Shown here: positions 25,183 through 36,824 of the stretch, piece by piece
Position numbering within the stretch: the first letter of the stretch is position 1
Layout of the letters: the number at the start of each line of letters is the position of its first letter
Assembly: GCA_020747065.1 (NCBI GenBank)
Contig: JAGMVK010000006.1
Coordinates: forward strand, 1,922,001 to 1,986,000
Source: Cadophora sp. MPI-SDFR-AT-0126
Taxonomy: Eukaryota; Ascomycota; Leotiomycetes; Helotiales; Ploettnerulaceae
DNA length: 64,000 bases
Direction: 5' to 3'
Translations under genes and position numbers: made by a program
The notes under the pieces: generated by a model
Database searches by the model: none
The model's input: the letters and a program-made list of their open reading frames with translations, nothing else
What the model was told of the DNA's origin: nothing

Positions 25183-26083
25183 ATGCATACATTTCCATAC
25201 TGGGTACGTTGTTTACTTACCCCCGGAAAGTACCCCTCCGGTAGTATACTGACGGCACTCAACAGATCCTGCCCATCATCGCAGGCGTCTTCTGGTCAGG
25301 CATGCTAGCAACCTTCATGATCTACTGGCAAACCACCGGCCAACCCCATTACAGCAGCATGGACTCCTCCCAATCCATCCCGTACATCTCCGACATTGGC
25401 GCTTTCCGCCTGAAGCCACTCTTCATCGCTGGTGCAGCCATCACTACACTCTGCGTCGACCTCTCGCTCGTCTCGGAACGATGGCTACGCCACCGTGGTC
25501 AGCTTGCAAGGAACTTCACGCAGACGGAGAAGCGGCTGTCGATTGCTAGTATCGTGTGTGGTGTGATCGGCGGGTTGGGCTTGCTGTTCTTGAGTATTTT
25601 CGATACGGCGGACTATGGGAATGTGCATAATGTCTGTTTGTTTGTGTTTATGGCGGGGTATGTTGCTAGTGCTACTTGTAGCTGTTGGGAATATCAGAGT
25701 CTGGGAGCTCGTAAGTCTTTCCTTTGTCTTCCAAATTGGATATTGGAATTAGTTGGACTGACTAACCGAGACAGGTGGTCGAGACCAGCGAATTCTCCGT
25801 GTGTCGTTTTGGATTAAGCTTGTCTTTATTATTGTGCAGGTCTGTCTTGCGATTGCATTTGTTGGCACGTTGACTACGGATACGTATAACGCTGCTGCGG
25901 TGCTGGAGTGGGTGTTAGCCTTTGTCTTTGGGATTTACGGTACGTGTCCTCTTGTCCTTGGGTTTCTGAGTGTACATTCAGTCACTGACTTCTCTTGTTG
26001 TAGTCTTTTCGTATGCGATTGACCTCTTCCCAGCTGCGAGGAGTACGAAGTCGAAGCCAGTAGTAGATGTTGAAAGCAAGTGA
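25183..26083 (+). CDS. Frag1/DRAM/Sfk1-family membrane protein
   Basis: Four exons (25183-25203, 25266-25710, 25775-25939, 26004-26083) encode 236 residues. The first exon codes for only seven residues (MHTFPYW), a common arrangement for this family. The protein has about six membrane segments: residues ~8-25 (ILPIIAGVFWSGMLATFMIY); one containing LFIAGAAITTLCVDLSLVSE; SIVCGVIGGLGLLFLSIF; VCLFVFMAGYVASATCSCWE; KLVFIIVQVCLAIAFVGTL; and one with WVLAFVFGIYVFSYAIDLFP. The extracellular loop with ISDIGAFRLKP is typical. Yeast Sfk1 supports PI4-kinase and lipid asymmetry at the plasma membrane, and animal DRAM acts in lysosomes; which role applies here is unknown. The short tail ends SKPVVDVESK. 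Confidence 0.87.
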
Positions 26084-26463
26084 CTTTGATAGGTTTATTG
26101 TATTGAAAGGCATATAGATGTATCGGGAAGTTGTAAAATTACTGAAAGACACATCCAGAGGAATTAAAGCTGGAAATTGAAATGTAGCACCAAAAAATGG
26201 CCGTGAGCATGTACCTGATACAGTACACCTTTCGTCGTCCAAGTCAGATCTTGCTGTAGAGAAGTTCCCAGGGACCCTGGACACTGTCAGGGGCCTGCGG
26301 TCAAATGAACACCTGAACCGATTCCGTAATCGGGACACGCCTCAAGAAAATCTTGTTTGCTGACTCCTACATTCTTGATCTTTGTTTGTGATAAGAATAA
26401 GTTGATGGAAGAAAGCAGTCCACGAAGGCTTCCAAGAATAATAAACCTAAATAACCTTGCAAA

Positions 26464-26574
26464 TTAGGCGAGACGCTGGAAAAGGGGGCCAGGGGGCTTC
26501 TGTCACGGGCTCTGGTGGGGCGAGGGCCCCATGAAGTCATCAGGCCAGCGCGTTTTTGGCGCGTCTCTCACTAA
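26464..26574. mobile_element. Possible small element with imperfect terminal inverted repeats
   Basis: The left end reads TTAGGCGAGACGC and the reverse complement of the right end reads TTAGTGAGAGACGC, an imperfect inverted repeat around ~85 bp of GC-rich DNA that is unlike its AT-richer neighbours. The size suits a MITE. No target duplication longer than TTA/TAA is visible, and only one copy is present in the window. Confidence 0.3.
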
Positions 26575-26898
26575 CCATTACCTCCAAACGCAAGGGTTTA
26601 TCTAAACACAGTCGCCCTTTTATTTCGTAAAACAAGTCTGAGCTGTCGAGAGTTTTAATGCCGCTACTTTAAATACGTTCTTTACAGGTAAAGCTGCCCT
26701 CTTTCAAAGCCGGTAGTTTCTGATACCTTTAACTGCCTCCCTAACTTTACTGTTCTGACTTTCCTGAAGCTCCTAGGCCACCAGATAGCATTCGCAGCTA
26801 ATGCCCAAGCCGACGAATCTGCGAGCGACAGACGTTTTCAGACTCTTGAAGACGGTCCAATTACATCTACCATGGTGCAAATCAATCATCAAACTCCC

Positions 26899-27409
26899 TC
26901 AGGGGCGAGAGGTGGTGCGTGTCTGGAGAACATATTCGATCGAGCAAACGGAGTCAGGGCAAATAATCATGACAATCTTGAGCTGAGTAGACTGAACAAT
27001 AACAACACGCTCAATGGCGGGGTAAATGGTGGAGCAGTCCAACAGATACTTGGAGGAAGCACGGAAAGACATGACATTCGCATAATTGACGGGATTGGTC
27101 CACCCGCAGAGCATCGGAATCATAGCATCGGGAGACACGACGATGTGCAACAGATAGCAGAAATGCTTACCTGCGAAACAGTCTACTCTGGCACGAGCAG
27201 TGACATATGGTATCCGCATACTCAGATGAAGAAAATGCTTGCAGATCACCTCCCATCCGCCACTGGGCCATGCCAAATTGGTCATCATGAAGCCCTGGCC
27301 GACGTTCCAAACCAAGGCCTGTACATAACAAGTTTCGGTCCAATCCCTTCCCATTTCTTAAGAGAGATATCTCCATGATCTCTGATGCGAGCAACTTGTC
27401 GCAGACCAA
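26899..27409 (-). pseudogene. Coding-like stretch, possibly a decayed gene
   Basis: Two overlapping minus-strand frames (27354-26899 and 27409-27167) have protein-like composition, for example HFLHLSMRIPYVTARARV and GWTNPVNYANVMS. The second frame begins with a Rossmann-like VFGAAGSSTFLV when read a little upstream. No single frame or spliced model gives a recognisable family. It may be a degraded gene or chance. Confidence 0.25.
27139..27152 (-). repeat. Isolated copy of the TGTTGCA dispersed motif
   Basis: Reads TGTTGCACATCGTC on the minus strand. With two flanking bases (TC) it matches the copy at 46050-46063 over 16 nt. Confidence 0.7.
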
Positions 27410-28130
27410 GAAGGTTGAAGATCCGGCTGCACCGAAGACGACTCGGGAAGTACAATCTCACGGGGTTGGATCCAGGAACCCATGATCTTGAGATCGTCTC
27501 CTGACATTGCTACTCAGTAGCTTCAGCTGCGAACTGAAAACTTCCAATGACCAGAAGAGGACCTTTCGGTACCCAACCAATTTCAATTCTCCATGAACGC
27601 AGTAGCGTGGTAGACTCCATTAAGTGGTCAGATTGATACTCTTTGAAAATGGCTCAAAGACCGCTGACATGTCTATGTTTAGCGTCTTCTAAAAATCCCG
27701 ACGATCAGATATATGTGCATTCCTCGGGTCCCAGCAAAGCTTTATATGCCTGGTTCGCAAACATCAGTTATGAACTTCGTCTTCAACATCAAGAATCAAG
27801 CCCATAAGACTAATGTCGAGAAGAGGTTACTGCTGCTGAATAGGTCTACGTAACGCCAGTGCGCCATCATACACCATCGCACAAAGCCTCTTTCTCGCAA
27901 ATATTCCTGGCAGAAAGAACCAAGCATGTTGAAGATCTTCCCCGCTAGTCCGAGTGTCCCCTTGCTATCAGTGGGAGAGATCGTCGGTGATCCGTAAGAA
28001 GCCATTTGAGATCACCATGCTAACCATCGTGTTTATTCGAATAGCCTGTGCAAGTCATTGAGTGTTATTCGATTGCTTTTGTTCTTCTTACATGCCCAAA
28101 AATATGTCTGTCCAGCAGAATTTTCTCTCA

Positions 28131-29468
28131 TCAGCCCTTGCTGATGGCATCAGTACGACTAAACGTCTCAGCCAAATCCGAAAACAGCCACGTCAACGTT
28201 TCAACCTCTCTTTTACCGCCTAACATATCAATGCCTTGCTGCTTCAGAGCCCAACGCACCGCATCGAGAACATTGCCTACCTCTACTGTTGGCTCATGTT
28301 CCGGCACCGATCCAGCCTCATGGATGCCAGTCTGCACAAGGATACTCTTCCACGTCGATCCCCAAGGACTGCGGTAGTTATTTGCGCCAGCAATATCCGA
28401 TCGAGGTCCATCACCGACCATATATACCGTCTTCAAATTGCTCTGAGCCACTTCTCGGAGTGCCTGCTCGCCAAACTCGAATTGGAGCTGGGTCGGCTTG
28501 CCAATTTGTGTGTAGTGTTCGTCGGCGAGAAATTCGGTGCCTGTCAGACCTTTCCACATACCCGTAAGTGCTAACTTGAAAGTACCCTGGCAAATTCGCG
28601 GAAGATGGTAATCAGTAGCGTATGTGATGTCTGGATTGGCGAAGTACAGCTTTGGCTGACCGTCTTGGAGATATCCTTTGTTTGGCAAGTCGGGGTTGTT
28701 GTTCTTTGAAGAGATGGTGCCGAAGATGCCACTCTCAGAGAGCAAGAGGTCAATGATGATTTGTAAGTCAAGGCACCATTCCCTGGGGGAGGAGAACACA
28801 AATATTGCGGAGATTTGCACACCACTTTGGCTTCTACTGGCGTTCATGGTTGTTGGCAGAGCTCTGGCTGTCTTTTTGAAGTAGTCGCCGTGGATTTCGT
28901 CGAAGGGAGAAAGGGATGGTGTGCTGGTAGTGAGATCTGCGCTGGTGACAACGGTCTTGAATCCGTAGGCTGATTCGGCGACGTGTCTGCATTCGTCTCC
29001 AACCCCTCCAAGGACCAGGACTACTTTGTCTTCATATTCGGGCGCGTAATTCTTGAATGGGGTGTGTGCCTGAATGAATTGCTCAGGAAGGATGGGTACT
29101 CCCAGTCTCTCAGACATGTCTGTCGCGCGAACGAATTCGGTCTTCCCTCCGCCGTTGGTAAGGAAGATGAAAGGGATATTGTTCTTGTTAAGGTAGTCCA
29201 TGGCATCTTTCGCTCCAGGGCAGAGTCGGCCAGACTTGTATATGACTCCGTCGATGTCAAAGGCGAATGCAAAGTCCTTTCCTCCAGAGCTATATGGGGC
29301 CGGCATGGCAATTGATGTTGGTCGGAGCGAGCCGCGTGTTTTTTCGGGCATCTTTTCTGATTTGGTGTCCGCGATGGTATCAAGTGGTACGCCGTGGCTT
29401 TTGGAACTCTGCGCTGTCATTGAGGAACGGGTAGCAGAGTAGGAAGATTGTGTGTTCAGTATCTGCAT
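28131..29468 (-). CDS. HAD-superfamily hydrolase, CECR5/YKR070W-like
   Basis: A single exon encodes 445 residues. HAD motif I is FAFAFDIDGVIYKSG (the two Asp of DxD around residues 71-73); motif II lies in FIFLTNGGGKTEF; motifs III/IV appear late in YMVGDGPRSDIAGANN, where GDGPRSD supplies the Mg-binding acids. Between them sits a C2-type cap. The length and the HAD order match fungal homologues of human CECR5 (HDHD5) and yeast YKR070W, which are mitochondrial. The basic Ser/Thr-rich first ~55 residues could be a mitochondrial presequence; the first Met is used, but a later Met (for example the one in MTAQSSKSH) is possible. The substrate is unknown. Confidence 0.9.
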   Translation of the reverse strand: MQILNTQSSYSATRSSMTAQSSKSHGVPLDTIADTKSEKMPEKTRGSLRPTSIAMPAPYSSGGKDFAFAFDIDGVIYKSGRLCPGAKDAMDYLNKNNIPFIFLTNGGGKTEFVRATDMSERLGVPILPEQFIQAHTPFKNYAPEYEDKVVLVLGGVGDECRHVAESAYGFKTVVTSADLTTSTPSLSPFDEIHGDYFKKTARALPTTMNASRSQSGVQISAIFVFSSPREWCLDLQIIIDLLLSESGIFGTISSKNNNPDLPNKGYLQDGQPKLYFANPDITYATDYHLPRICQGTFKLALTGMWKGLTGTEFLADEHYTQIGKPTQLQFEFGEQALREVAQSNLKTVYMVGDGPRSDIAGANNYRSPWGSTWKSILVQTGIHEAGSVPEHEPTVEVGNVLDAVRWALKQQGIDMLGGKREVETLTWLFSDLAETFSRTDAISKG

Positions 29469-30211
29469 TTTTCTCTTTAGAGCTTGTCAACAGATTCACC
29501 TGCTATCATCCATTTCGTTCTACCGTTCATGCTTGTAGAGGTCAGTTGTTTTGGCAGATTAAAAGTGGGGCCGTTCGAAGCGAGATGTCAAAATCTGCAT
29601 CTTAAGAGGCAATTCTAGTCGAATGGGTCGCTGAGATTTGTCAAAACCATGCAAAATCGTTTTCCAGGCCGTTTTTAGTTAGCTTATCTTGTTCACTTGC
29701 TTGTATTTGGCCTATTCACTGGAAGGCAATGGTGATTCGTCCTTGTAATAATTCAATGTCCAAGAATATCATGCACCAAGACTGGCCATGGCTTGTAGGC
29801 TCTCACATGCCTGAGCGCGGCCCTTTAATTTTGAACGACTGTTAAGGGGCTCTGCTGTCTGTACCATTCTAGAAACCAGTCATTCTGTGAATCGGACAGG
29901 GATTCGCGATTTACAGGCAGCAGATACCAGAGGCAATATTAGTCGAGTAAAAAGACCTGCATGGTCTAGCTCGGCTGGAGATAATCTTTGGACAAGTTAA
30001 AGATTAACCTTATTAATTGTGGGGCAATATCTCTGTTAGGGCGATCAGAGATCTGATAATCAATTTGAGGTGGACGAAGTCGACAAATGGTATATTCAAC
30101 TCCAAAAATATTTGTTCCGTATCCTAAAATCCTGTACTTCCTTCGTATCCTCCGATCCTACTTTCACCTCATCTCCTCTTCAACTCCCTAATCCTCTCCC
30201 TAATCCTCAAA
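29469..30211. other. Divergent promoter region, 743 bp
   Basis: Lies between the start codons of the HAD gene (minus) and the glycosyltransferase gene (plus). The last ~100 bp before 30212 is CT-rich, as in fungal core promoters. Nothing else is seen. Confidence 0.5.
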
Positions 30212-31905
30212 ATGCGTCACGACCACTTTGCTCTGCTGGTCCACATTCTGTTGACAACGAGCATCAATGTCTCACGTCTAGCTAAGTCAATAGTCTGGAG
30301 CTGGCATCCATTCAAATTCTTCTGTGGGCTTTACCTTACATTCGTTTACCACCACGAGATCCGAACGTGTTTGGAGATCTTATCTGATCAGAATAGATGG
30401 CTCAGGGCATTTGAGGTACTTTTCCTGTTCAAGTTCGTCAAAGTTGTCGTCCATACAATCTCGTTCTTGCTTTACAGACCGTACCCCATCCCGCGGTACC
30501 CATCGATTACTTCTCGAGATGTCACAGTCATCATTCCTACTGTTGGAGCAATTGACGATTCTGAATTCAGGGAAACACTTAGTACCATCCTCGCCAACAC
30601 ACCTGCGGAGATTATCGTATGTACTGTGGGCGATAAGCGACTTTGCATTGCCCAACGGGTCTGCGCAGAGGAGCTGGACAAAGCTAGAGGTCTCAGACCA
30701 ACGATCACCAGGATGCGGAGTATGGCTATTGATACGGCTTCCAAGCGCAAGCAGCTTTTCACGGCACTCGAATAGTAAGTATCGGCGAATCTCAATTCCC
30801 CCCTCTCTTGATTGTTCCATGATCTTCTAGGCTTATGTCTTGTCTTCTCAAAAATCTGAATGTGGCTGTTGCTAACGACCATTCTTACCTTAGCGTCCAA
30901 ACCTCCATTGTCGCTCTGGCAGATGACCACGTATTTTGGGGTGACCGATACCTCGCCGCCGCTATAGCTCCTTTTGAAGATCCTCAAATCGGTGGAGTCG
31001 GCACCAACAAACGGGTCCGTCGTCTGCCTCTCGAATTCTCGTTCGCCAACTTTCTCAATTTCATTGCCTGCAACTACCTCGAACGCCACAACTTCGAATG
31101 CACCGCCTCAGTTAACATCGACCAAGCTGTCTTCGTGTTGTCCGGACGCACCGCGTTCTACCGTACTAATATTTTCCGACACCCACGCTTTGAGAAGGAA
31201 TATTGCCGGGAAACATGGCTTTTTGGTCTGGTTGGGAAGAACGGGTTTGCCGTTGATGACGATAATCTCCTCACCCGATTCACCATCGGCATCGCGAAGT
31301 ACAAGATCTGGTTCCAGAACTGTCCGGAGAGCACCATGGTCACTGTTCTCGGCGAACCGGGCAAGCTCTTCAAGCAGATGGATCGCTGGATTCGTACCAC
31401 TTGGCGATCAAACTCCACCAGTCTATTCTCTGACCAAACTCCCTGGAAGACCCAACCCTGGTCTGTGTACGCCATTTACCTGTCCAGCTTCGTCAACTTC
31501 GCTCTTTTCTACGACATTGCTCTCTTTACCACGCTTTGGCACGGTTTGGAAAGTGACTTTGAATGCTCTTGTCAGTTTTCAGAACATAGGAATCACACTT
31601 GGCCGTATCATAGTCGGATCCGGCAGAGAGAGCTCCCGACACCCCTCTGCATTCCAGCATTTCGCCATCCAACATCTGCCAACAATCCGTTCGGAGTCAC
31701 CCGAGGTACTTCCATGTGTATGTTGACTGTCATTCTCTTCATCTCAAAGATGATCAAGCCTCTTCCTCATTTCTGGCGCAACCCTCGGGATATCATATAC
31801 ATCCCCTTATACATACTCTTTGGCTACTACCACAGTTTGATCAAGCTGAAGGCTTTATTCACTGTTTGTGTCATATCGTGGGGATCGAGGCCCGGAGTTC
31901 AGTAG
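30212..31905 (+). CDS. Family 2 glycosyltransferase, Cps1/hyaluronan-synthase-like
   Basis: My model has three exons (30212-30774, 30894-31552, 31706-31905) and 473 residues. The first intron has a GCTAAC branch site. The N-terminus has a membrane segment and the GT2 entry strand DVTVIIPTV. The catalytic part shows ALADDHVFW (acidic sugar-nucleotide site), NIDQAVFVLSGRTAFYR, and the processive-GT-like KQMDRWIRTTWRSN (an R/QxxRW-type element). Two or three membrane segments follow, and the protein ends WGSRPGVQ, close to the WGSR/WGTR end of the family. Enzymes of this type make extracellular or cell-wall polysaccharide at the plasma membrane. The second intron (31553-31705) is 153 nt with no stop; if retained it adds 51 polar residues that break the conserved membrane segment. 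Confidence 0.85.
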
Positions 31906-32858
31906 ACTGTTGGGGTTAGATGTTCATCTTTGGAGGATGCATTGGTGGGTCATTATTTCGACCTCACTTCCATCAACATTTGCTAAGAATATTGTTTGGA
32001 GGTCTGGATATCATATCAGAGCCTGGAATCATGGCATATATTTGGTGGATTTGGATGGAAAACGAATCGGCTCTGGAAGCTGCTGCGTCGGTAAGTACAT
32101 CCAGCATCCGTCCGCCGACCAGTACACTAATTTGTGAATGGAATCAGAGAAATGTCTAGCCTTGATGGTTATGAAAGCTTCGTTATGACTGCCAAAACGT
32201 CTTTGGATCACTCTGAAGTCATGGACGGCGTAAATTCCGTGCTGGGGTACTCCATATCGGTAAACATCACAAGATATCGGTCAAGAAGAAGACAACGCTC
32301 CATTCCACTCTTCCGAAATTCGATAAGTCTTCAACCTACGAGATGTAAAATGTACATACGAACACCAAAATTCTAATACAAAAATGAGTTCTCTCCTTCG
32401 TTTCTTGTCATACACGTCGCTTTGCTTTGCTTCTTTGTTGTCATGATCTTCTCATTTGAGACTGTCTTGTTGATTTAGTTGGGCCTCGGTCTTGGGTTTA
32501 CCCCAAACATATTCGCTGAGGAGCGAGAGGTCTCACTCCCTTTGGGACGATCCTAGTCAAACCCTTGCCATTTACTCTATTGTATTGATGATTACATAGC
32601 TGTCAGTAACCCCTTCTTCCAGCCACGTCGAGTGTTATTCACATCCCTTTGGCACGTGGGTTCAGCACATGAATCACGGTGGAACCACTAGACAAGTATA
32701 AATGCGAAGTCGAAATGCAGTTGTTGTCTCTTTTCTTTCCTACTTCAGAATTCAACAACACTGTTTTTTGTCAGGGACTTCTCCTCGATAGCCTCAAGAC
32801 ATAACAAGACAACTCACATTCTTCCTTTCGTACCAACGGAGCCAGGACATACGCAGAA
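31906..32858. other. Intergenic region, 950 bp
   Basis: 3' end of the glycosyltransferase gene and promoter of the AAA gene. Only short unsupported frames are present. Confidence 0.5.
32697..32702 (+). promoter_or_regulatory. TATA box upstream of the BCS1-like gene
   Basis: TATAAA 157 bp upstream of the ATG at 32859, followed by a CT-rich stretch typical of a fungal transcription start region. Confidence 0.4.
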
Positions 32859-35096
32859 ATGTCAAAACCCATCCCAAAGTATTATGACCGCCCCTCGACT
32901 CTAGCAAGAGCCTCAATAGCTGCAGGATTACCCATCTTCAACGGAGCCAGCGACGATGACTTCCCTTCAACGAGAACCGATATTCAACGCAAACTCGATT
33001 TCTTCAAGAAGTTCTTTGCAACATGGCTCAAAGTCGACCCCGCAACTTTGGCAGCAGCTCTCACGATTGGCAACACTATGCTCAGTGGATTAGCAATCGT
33101 CAGAGATTTGATTAAGAGGTTTTCTTACGCCTTCACGAAATTCCTGACAGCTTCCATCTCGATCCCAGCCCACCAGGATCTGAACAAGGACATTCTGAAT
33201 TGGATCGGAGCACATGTTTTGGATTCGCGGAGCCCAAGAATCGCGGTTGCCCAGACCGAAGACGCCGGTAACATGTTTACCTATTTTAGCAGGCAGAAAG
33301 ACCTTTCGAATGGAAAGAAGACACGGATAAACTTCTTGCCCGGATGTACAACTGTCTGGTTTGTACATGACCGGAATATCTTCATAGTTCATCGGCTATC
33401 CAATCGGTGGGACATTCGGCTCCCTCAAACCTACGTGGAGGCTTCGACTGGTGACGAACACCTTGTCATCATGGTCCTCAGTCGTTCAATAGAGCCTATC
33501 AGACGGTTCCTGGAAACAGTTCGTGACTTTGCAGATGAGGGAAGAAAGGCGAATGTTACTGTACGTGTCAGCAAGCAAGCCTCTGCAACCTCATACTGGT
33601 GAGAATATCCTCGACTAACTTGGCATCGTTACTGATCGGGATTGATAGGAGTGGTAGTATCAAGAGGCCAATGAGACGCCTCGAAACGGTTCACTTCGAC
33701 GAGGGTACAAAAGCAGATCTCATTGCTGATATCGAGCTCTACCTCGACCCCAGTACGCGAAACTATTATACTGCTCGAGGAATTCCGTATCGTCGAGGGT
33801 ACCTCCTTCACGGCCCACCAGGAACAGGAAAGACGTCGCTATGCATAGCTTTAGCGACATATTTCCGTCTAGACCTTTACTTGTTGCATATGCCCAGTGT
33901 TGGGGACGATAAGGGTCTTGACAGCCTCTTCAGGTCACTGCCACATCGATGTGAGTTAGATGGGACTCTCATTTTCTATGCTGTATTGGTCTATACAAAG
34001 GACTTCTTGTGACTTCCCTCAACAACTGAGCTGACAGAATCTGCTCCTAGGCATCGTATTGCTAGAGGACATCGATGCCGTTGGCATGCAGCGAAAATCC
34101 GACGTGGATGAAATGGAAGAGGAAGAGCGCCGGAAAAAGGCCAAAAAAGAGAAAGGAGAGGACAAACACAGCCTTGAAGATGGTCAGGTTGAAGAGAAAG
34201 AGGAGGTTCCTGACTCAAATGTCACTCTTTCTGGATTTCTCAATGTTCTCGATGGTGTTACATCACAAGAAGGCCGGATCGTCATCATGACCTCCAACTT
34301 TGCCAGCAAGCTCGACAAGGCGCTGACTCGACCTGGCCGCATCGACCGACAGGTCTACCTGGGACATATGTCGCCTGCAAGTACGAAGTTGATGTTTCTT
34401 CGAATGTACGCATCGGACTCAGACAGCCCGCCGCTTACTTCGAATCTTGACTCCGAATACCTGGACAAGCTGGCAACGGAATTCAGTACTTATATTCCCG
34501 AGGATACGTTCACGCCAGCACAGCTCCAGGGCTACTTAATCAGTCATCGCCATTCTGCTGCAAATGCAGTCAAGGAAATCAAGGCATGGGTGGAAGACCA
34601 GAAGCGCCAGAGAACCGAGGAGGAGGAGCGAGCTAAGCGGCTAGTTGTATGGAAGGCAGCCAAGAAAGCGGAAGAGGAAGCAGCAACAAAAGTGAAAGAG
34701 GAAGTAGCAACAAAAGCAGAAGCTGCGAAAGAGGACGCCGAGAACAATGGGTCAAATGACGCTGATCTGAAAAGCCTTGTCAAGCAGCTAGCAAGTGGCT
34801 TAGGAGTTCTAGAAGTTCAGAGTGCTGCTGGAACAGATGCGAAGAAAGTAGACCCGGCCGACAAGACTACACGCTCTGTGTCGGGGTCCAATGGTGATGT
34901 AGCCGGTTCAACATCTCAAGGAAGGGTTCCCAGTGTAGCTGCCGATGATGTGAAAAATGAAGACGTGACGACAGAGGGGAGCTCGTCTGGATCAACACCA
35001 AGCACACACTCTAGCGAGACGGACAGTTGGAATGATTCGCAGGCCAACTCGTCTTGGAAGTGGGCATGGAAAGCCAAGGAAGAAAATTCGAAGTGA
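32859..35096 (+). CDS. BCS1-like AAA ATPase
   Basis: Three exons (32859-33598, 33649-33950, 34051-35096) encode 695 residues. The N-terminal half contains a hydrophobic segment (ALTIGNTMLSGLAIVRDLI, about 66-84) and a BCS1-specific domain (DILNWIGAHVLDSRSPRI). The AAA core has Walker A GPPGTGKTS at ~302-310, Walker B CIVLLEDIDA, a sensor region RIVIMTSNFASKLDKALTRP and an arginine finger GRIDR. A charged Lys/Glu insertion sits between Walker B and sensor 1, and the last ~170 residues are a Lys/Glu/Ala-rich coiled region, then a Ser-rich tail. Yeast Bcs1 inserts the Rieske protein into complex III; fungi carry many divergent BCS1-like paralogues, and the long charged tail suggests this is one of those. 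Confidence 0.92.
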
Positions 35097-35710
35097 GGTT
35101 GTGAAGTTATAGACAAGAAGTTGTGTGTCGGATAAGAAGCCGTCCGAGGACTGAATACTTGCCACATTAGGTAGACTTGAGAGAATATCTTTATCTGATT
35201 AATAAAAGCATGATTTTTGACGTGCTTGAGTACAATTCCAATTTAGTTAGAAGAAACTCGGACGCGTACACGGCGTCTGCGGTCGTTTGAAGTTAGACAC
35301 GATATGCATGGTGATGTCCAAAATCAGGCAAAAGCCGCAAAGCCCGCGGCGGCCAAGAAGCTGATGGTCAGCAATCGACAACGCCTAGGCCTGAATTGTA
35401 CAACTTACTGTAATAAGTACAATGGTGGCTTCGGACTAGGAATCCTCCGCGTTCATGCGCCGCTGACAACTGGTTCTGCCCCTCTCGTCACACTCACGTG
35501 GCTTGGTGAGAGGAACGCGTCGTGCCCTTCTACATAAAGGGCGTCGTGCCTTCTCTGCTCGTCTTTACTTCACATCCTCAATTCGATGATTCAAATCTCC
35601 TGAAAATTACCTTTTCTCAAGCTGTCTAAAGGATTTCGGTACTTTGTCTCCTCATCTACTCCCCTCTCAACACTCCAAGACCCAATAAACTTCAAGAACC
35701 AGCCGTCAAC
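35097..35710. other. Intergenic region, 614 bp
   Basis: Promoter of the VOC-family gene; the last ~150 bp is CT-rich. Nothing else is recognised. Confidence 0.5.
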
Positions 35711-36315
35711 ATGCCAATCGACCACACCTCTCTGCCAGTCCAAAACATTGAGGCCTCAAAGGCCTTCTACACCGAAATCCTGAAGCCACTGACCTATGGA
35801 ATCTTTATGGAGTTCCCAGGTAACTCTGTAGGTTATGCGCCAAAGGGTGGTCGTTCCGATTGTACGTCAACTTGATCCCTTCTCACATTTCCCCGCATCT
35901 TTTTACTAGCTGCCCGAAAGATTTTTTTCGAGTTGTAATAAATTCACGATATGAAGAATGCAATGCTAACTATCTCACAGTCTGGATCTCCGGCCCAGCC
36001 AAGGGTAAAGAGAGCCAAAACGGCAATCTGAATGTCGCACATTTCGCATTTGCGGGAAGCAGCAAGGCACAGGTCGATGAGTTCCATGCGAATGCTCTGT
36101 AAGTGACACACATCTTCTTTGATCACATCAGCCAATTTCTACCTTTCATCACTCTTCGCGATTGACTTCATAATGTGCTAATAAAAAACAGCAAGGCAGG
36201 CGCGAAGTGCAATGGCCCACCAGGATTTCGACCACAGTACCACGAGAAGTACTATGCTGCTTTCATCCTCGATCCAGATGGAAACAACGTCGAATGTGTG
36301 TATTTCGACATGTAG
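35711..36315 (+). CDS. VOC-superfamily protein (glyoxalase/bleomycin-resistance fold)
   Basis: Three exons (35711-35861, 35981-36098, 36192-36315) encode 130 residues. The first intron uses a TGCTAAC branch site. The protein starts MPIDHTSLPVQNIEASKAFY, where His5 is in the position of the first metal ligand of the family, and ends with FILDPDGNNVECVYF, where the Glu before Cys is the usual last ligand. The second beta-alpha-beta unit contains VAHFAFAGSSKAQVDEFH. Single-domain fungal proteins of this kind are glyoxalase-like and mostly uncharacterised. The substrate cannot be told from sequence. Confidence 0.9.
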
Positions 36316-36824
36316 CTCTGTGCATCATCAGTATCAAAACCGGAGTTGGGTCGCCTGGGGTGGGTGAAATACTGTAGGCTGGATTAAACTGAAGCGAGGA
36401 AGGGATGGGCGGGGCTGGTTAAGGGAGTTCGGCGATGTGATTGAACTCTCTTGGACGTATGACTTCTGCGCTGATTTGAGATTTAAAAATTAAGAATGGA
36501 GCTTGTTTCTATCCAAGTTCCAGCGATTCCACCCCAAAGACAACCGCCAGGTTCTTCTCTTTCGAGTGTTGATTGTTTGCTCAGGGTGACTCGGCTAATT
36601 ACAGGCACCCCGGCCCCTGTTCCTACAGGGTGCAAGAAGCCTCTGGGCCTCGCATCATCCCGCCATTGACACTGAATTATGACTTGTCTATCACAACTCA
36701 CTCGTAACGAGTCGAGGTGCAAGAGCAATTAAAGGATTCGGTTTGCACGGTTTGATTTTGGCATAGGTAAGGTCGCGTATTTGAATTTCTCATCGAACAG
36801 TGCGCCGTAACAACTTTCCCCACG
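36316..36824. other. Intergenic region between convergent genes
   Basis: 3' ends of the VOC gene (plus) and the HET gene (minus). I see no gene or repeat. Confidence 0.5.

Larger units (their letters stand above)
26084..28130. other. Unresolved 2-kb block
   Basis: No intact gene is recognised. It contains a short GC-rich segment bounded by imperfect inverted repeats (26464-26574), an AT-richer part resembling decayed element DNA (26580-26860), a coding-like minus-strand stretch (26899-27409) and one exact copy of the TGTTGCA motif (27139-27152). Confidence 0.5.

Noticed and set aside
33886..33900. TTGTTGCATATGCC inside the BCS1-like gene as another dispersed motif copy
   Set aside because: It encodes part of the AAA domain (LYLLHMPSV) and matches only the left half of the motif.
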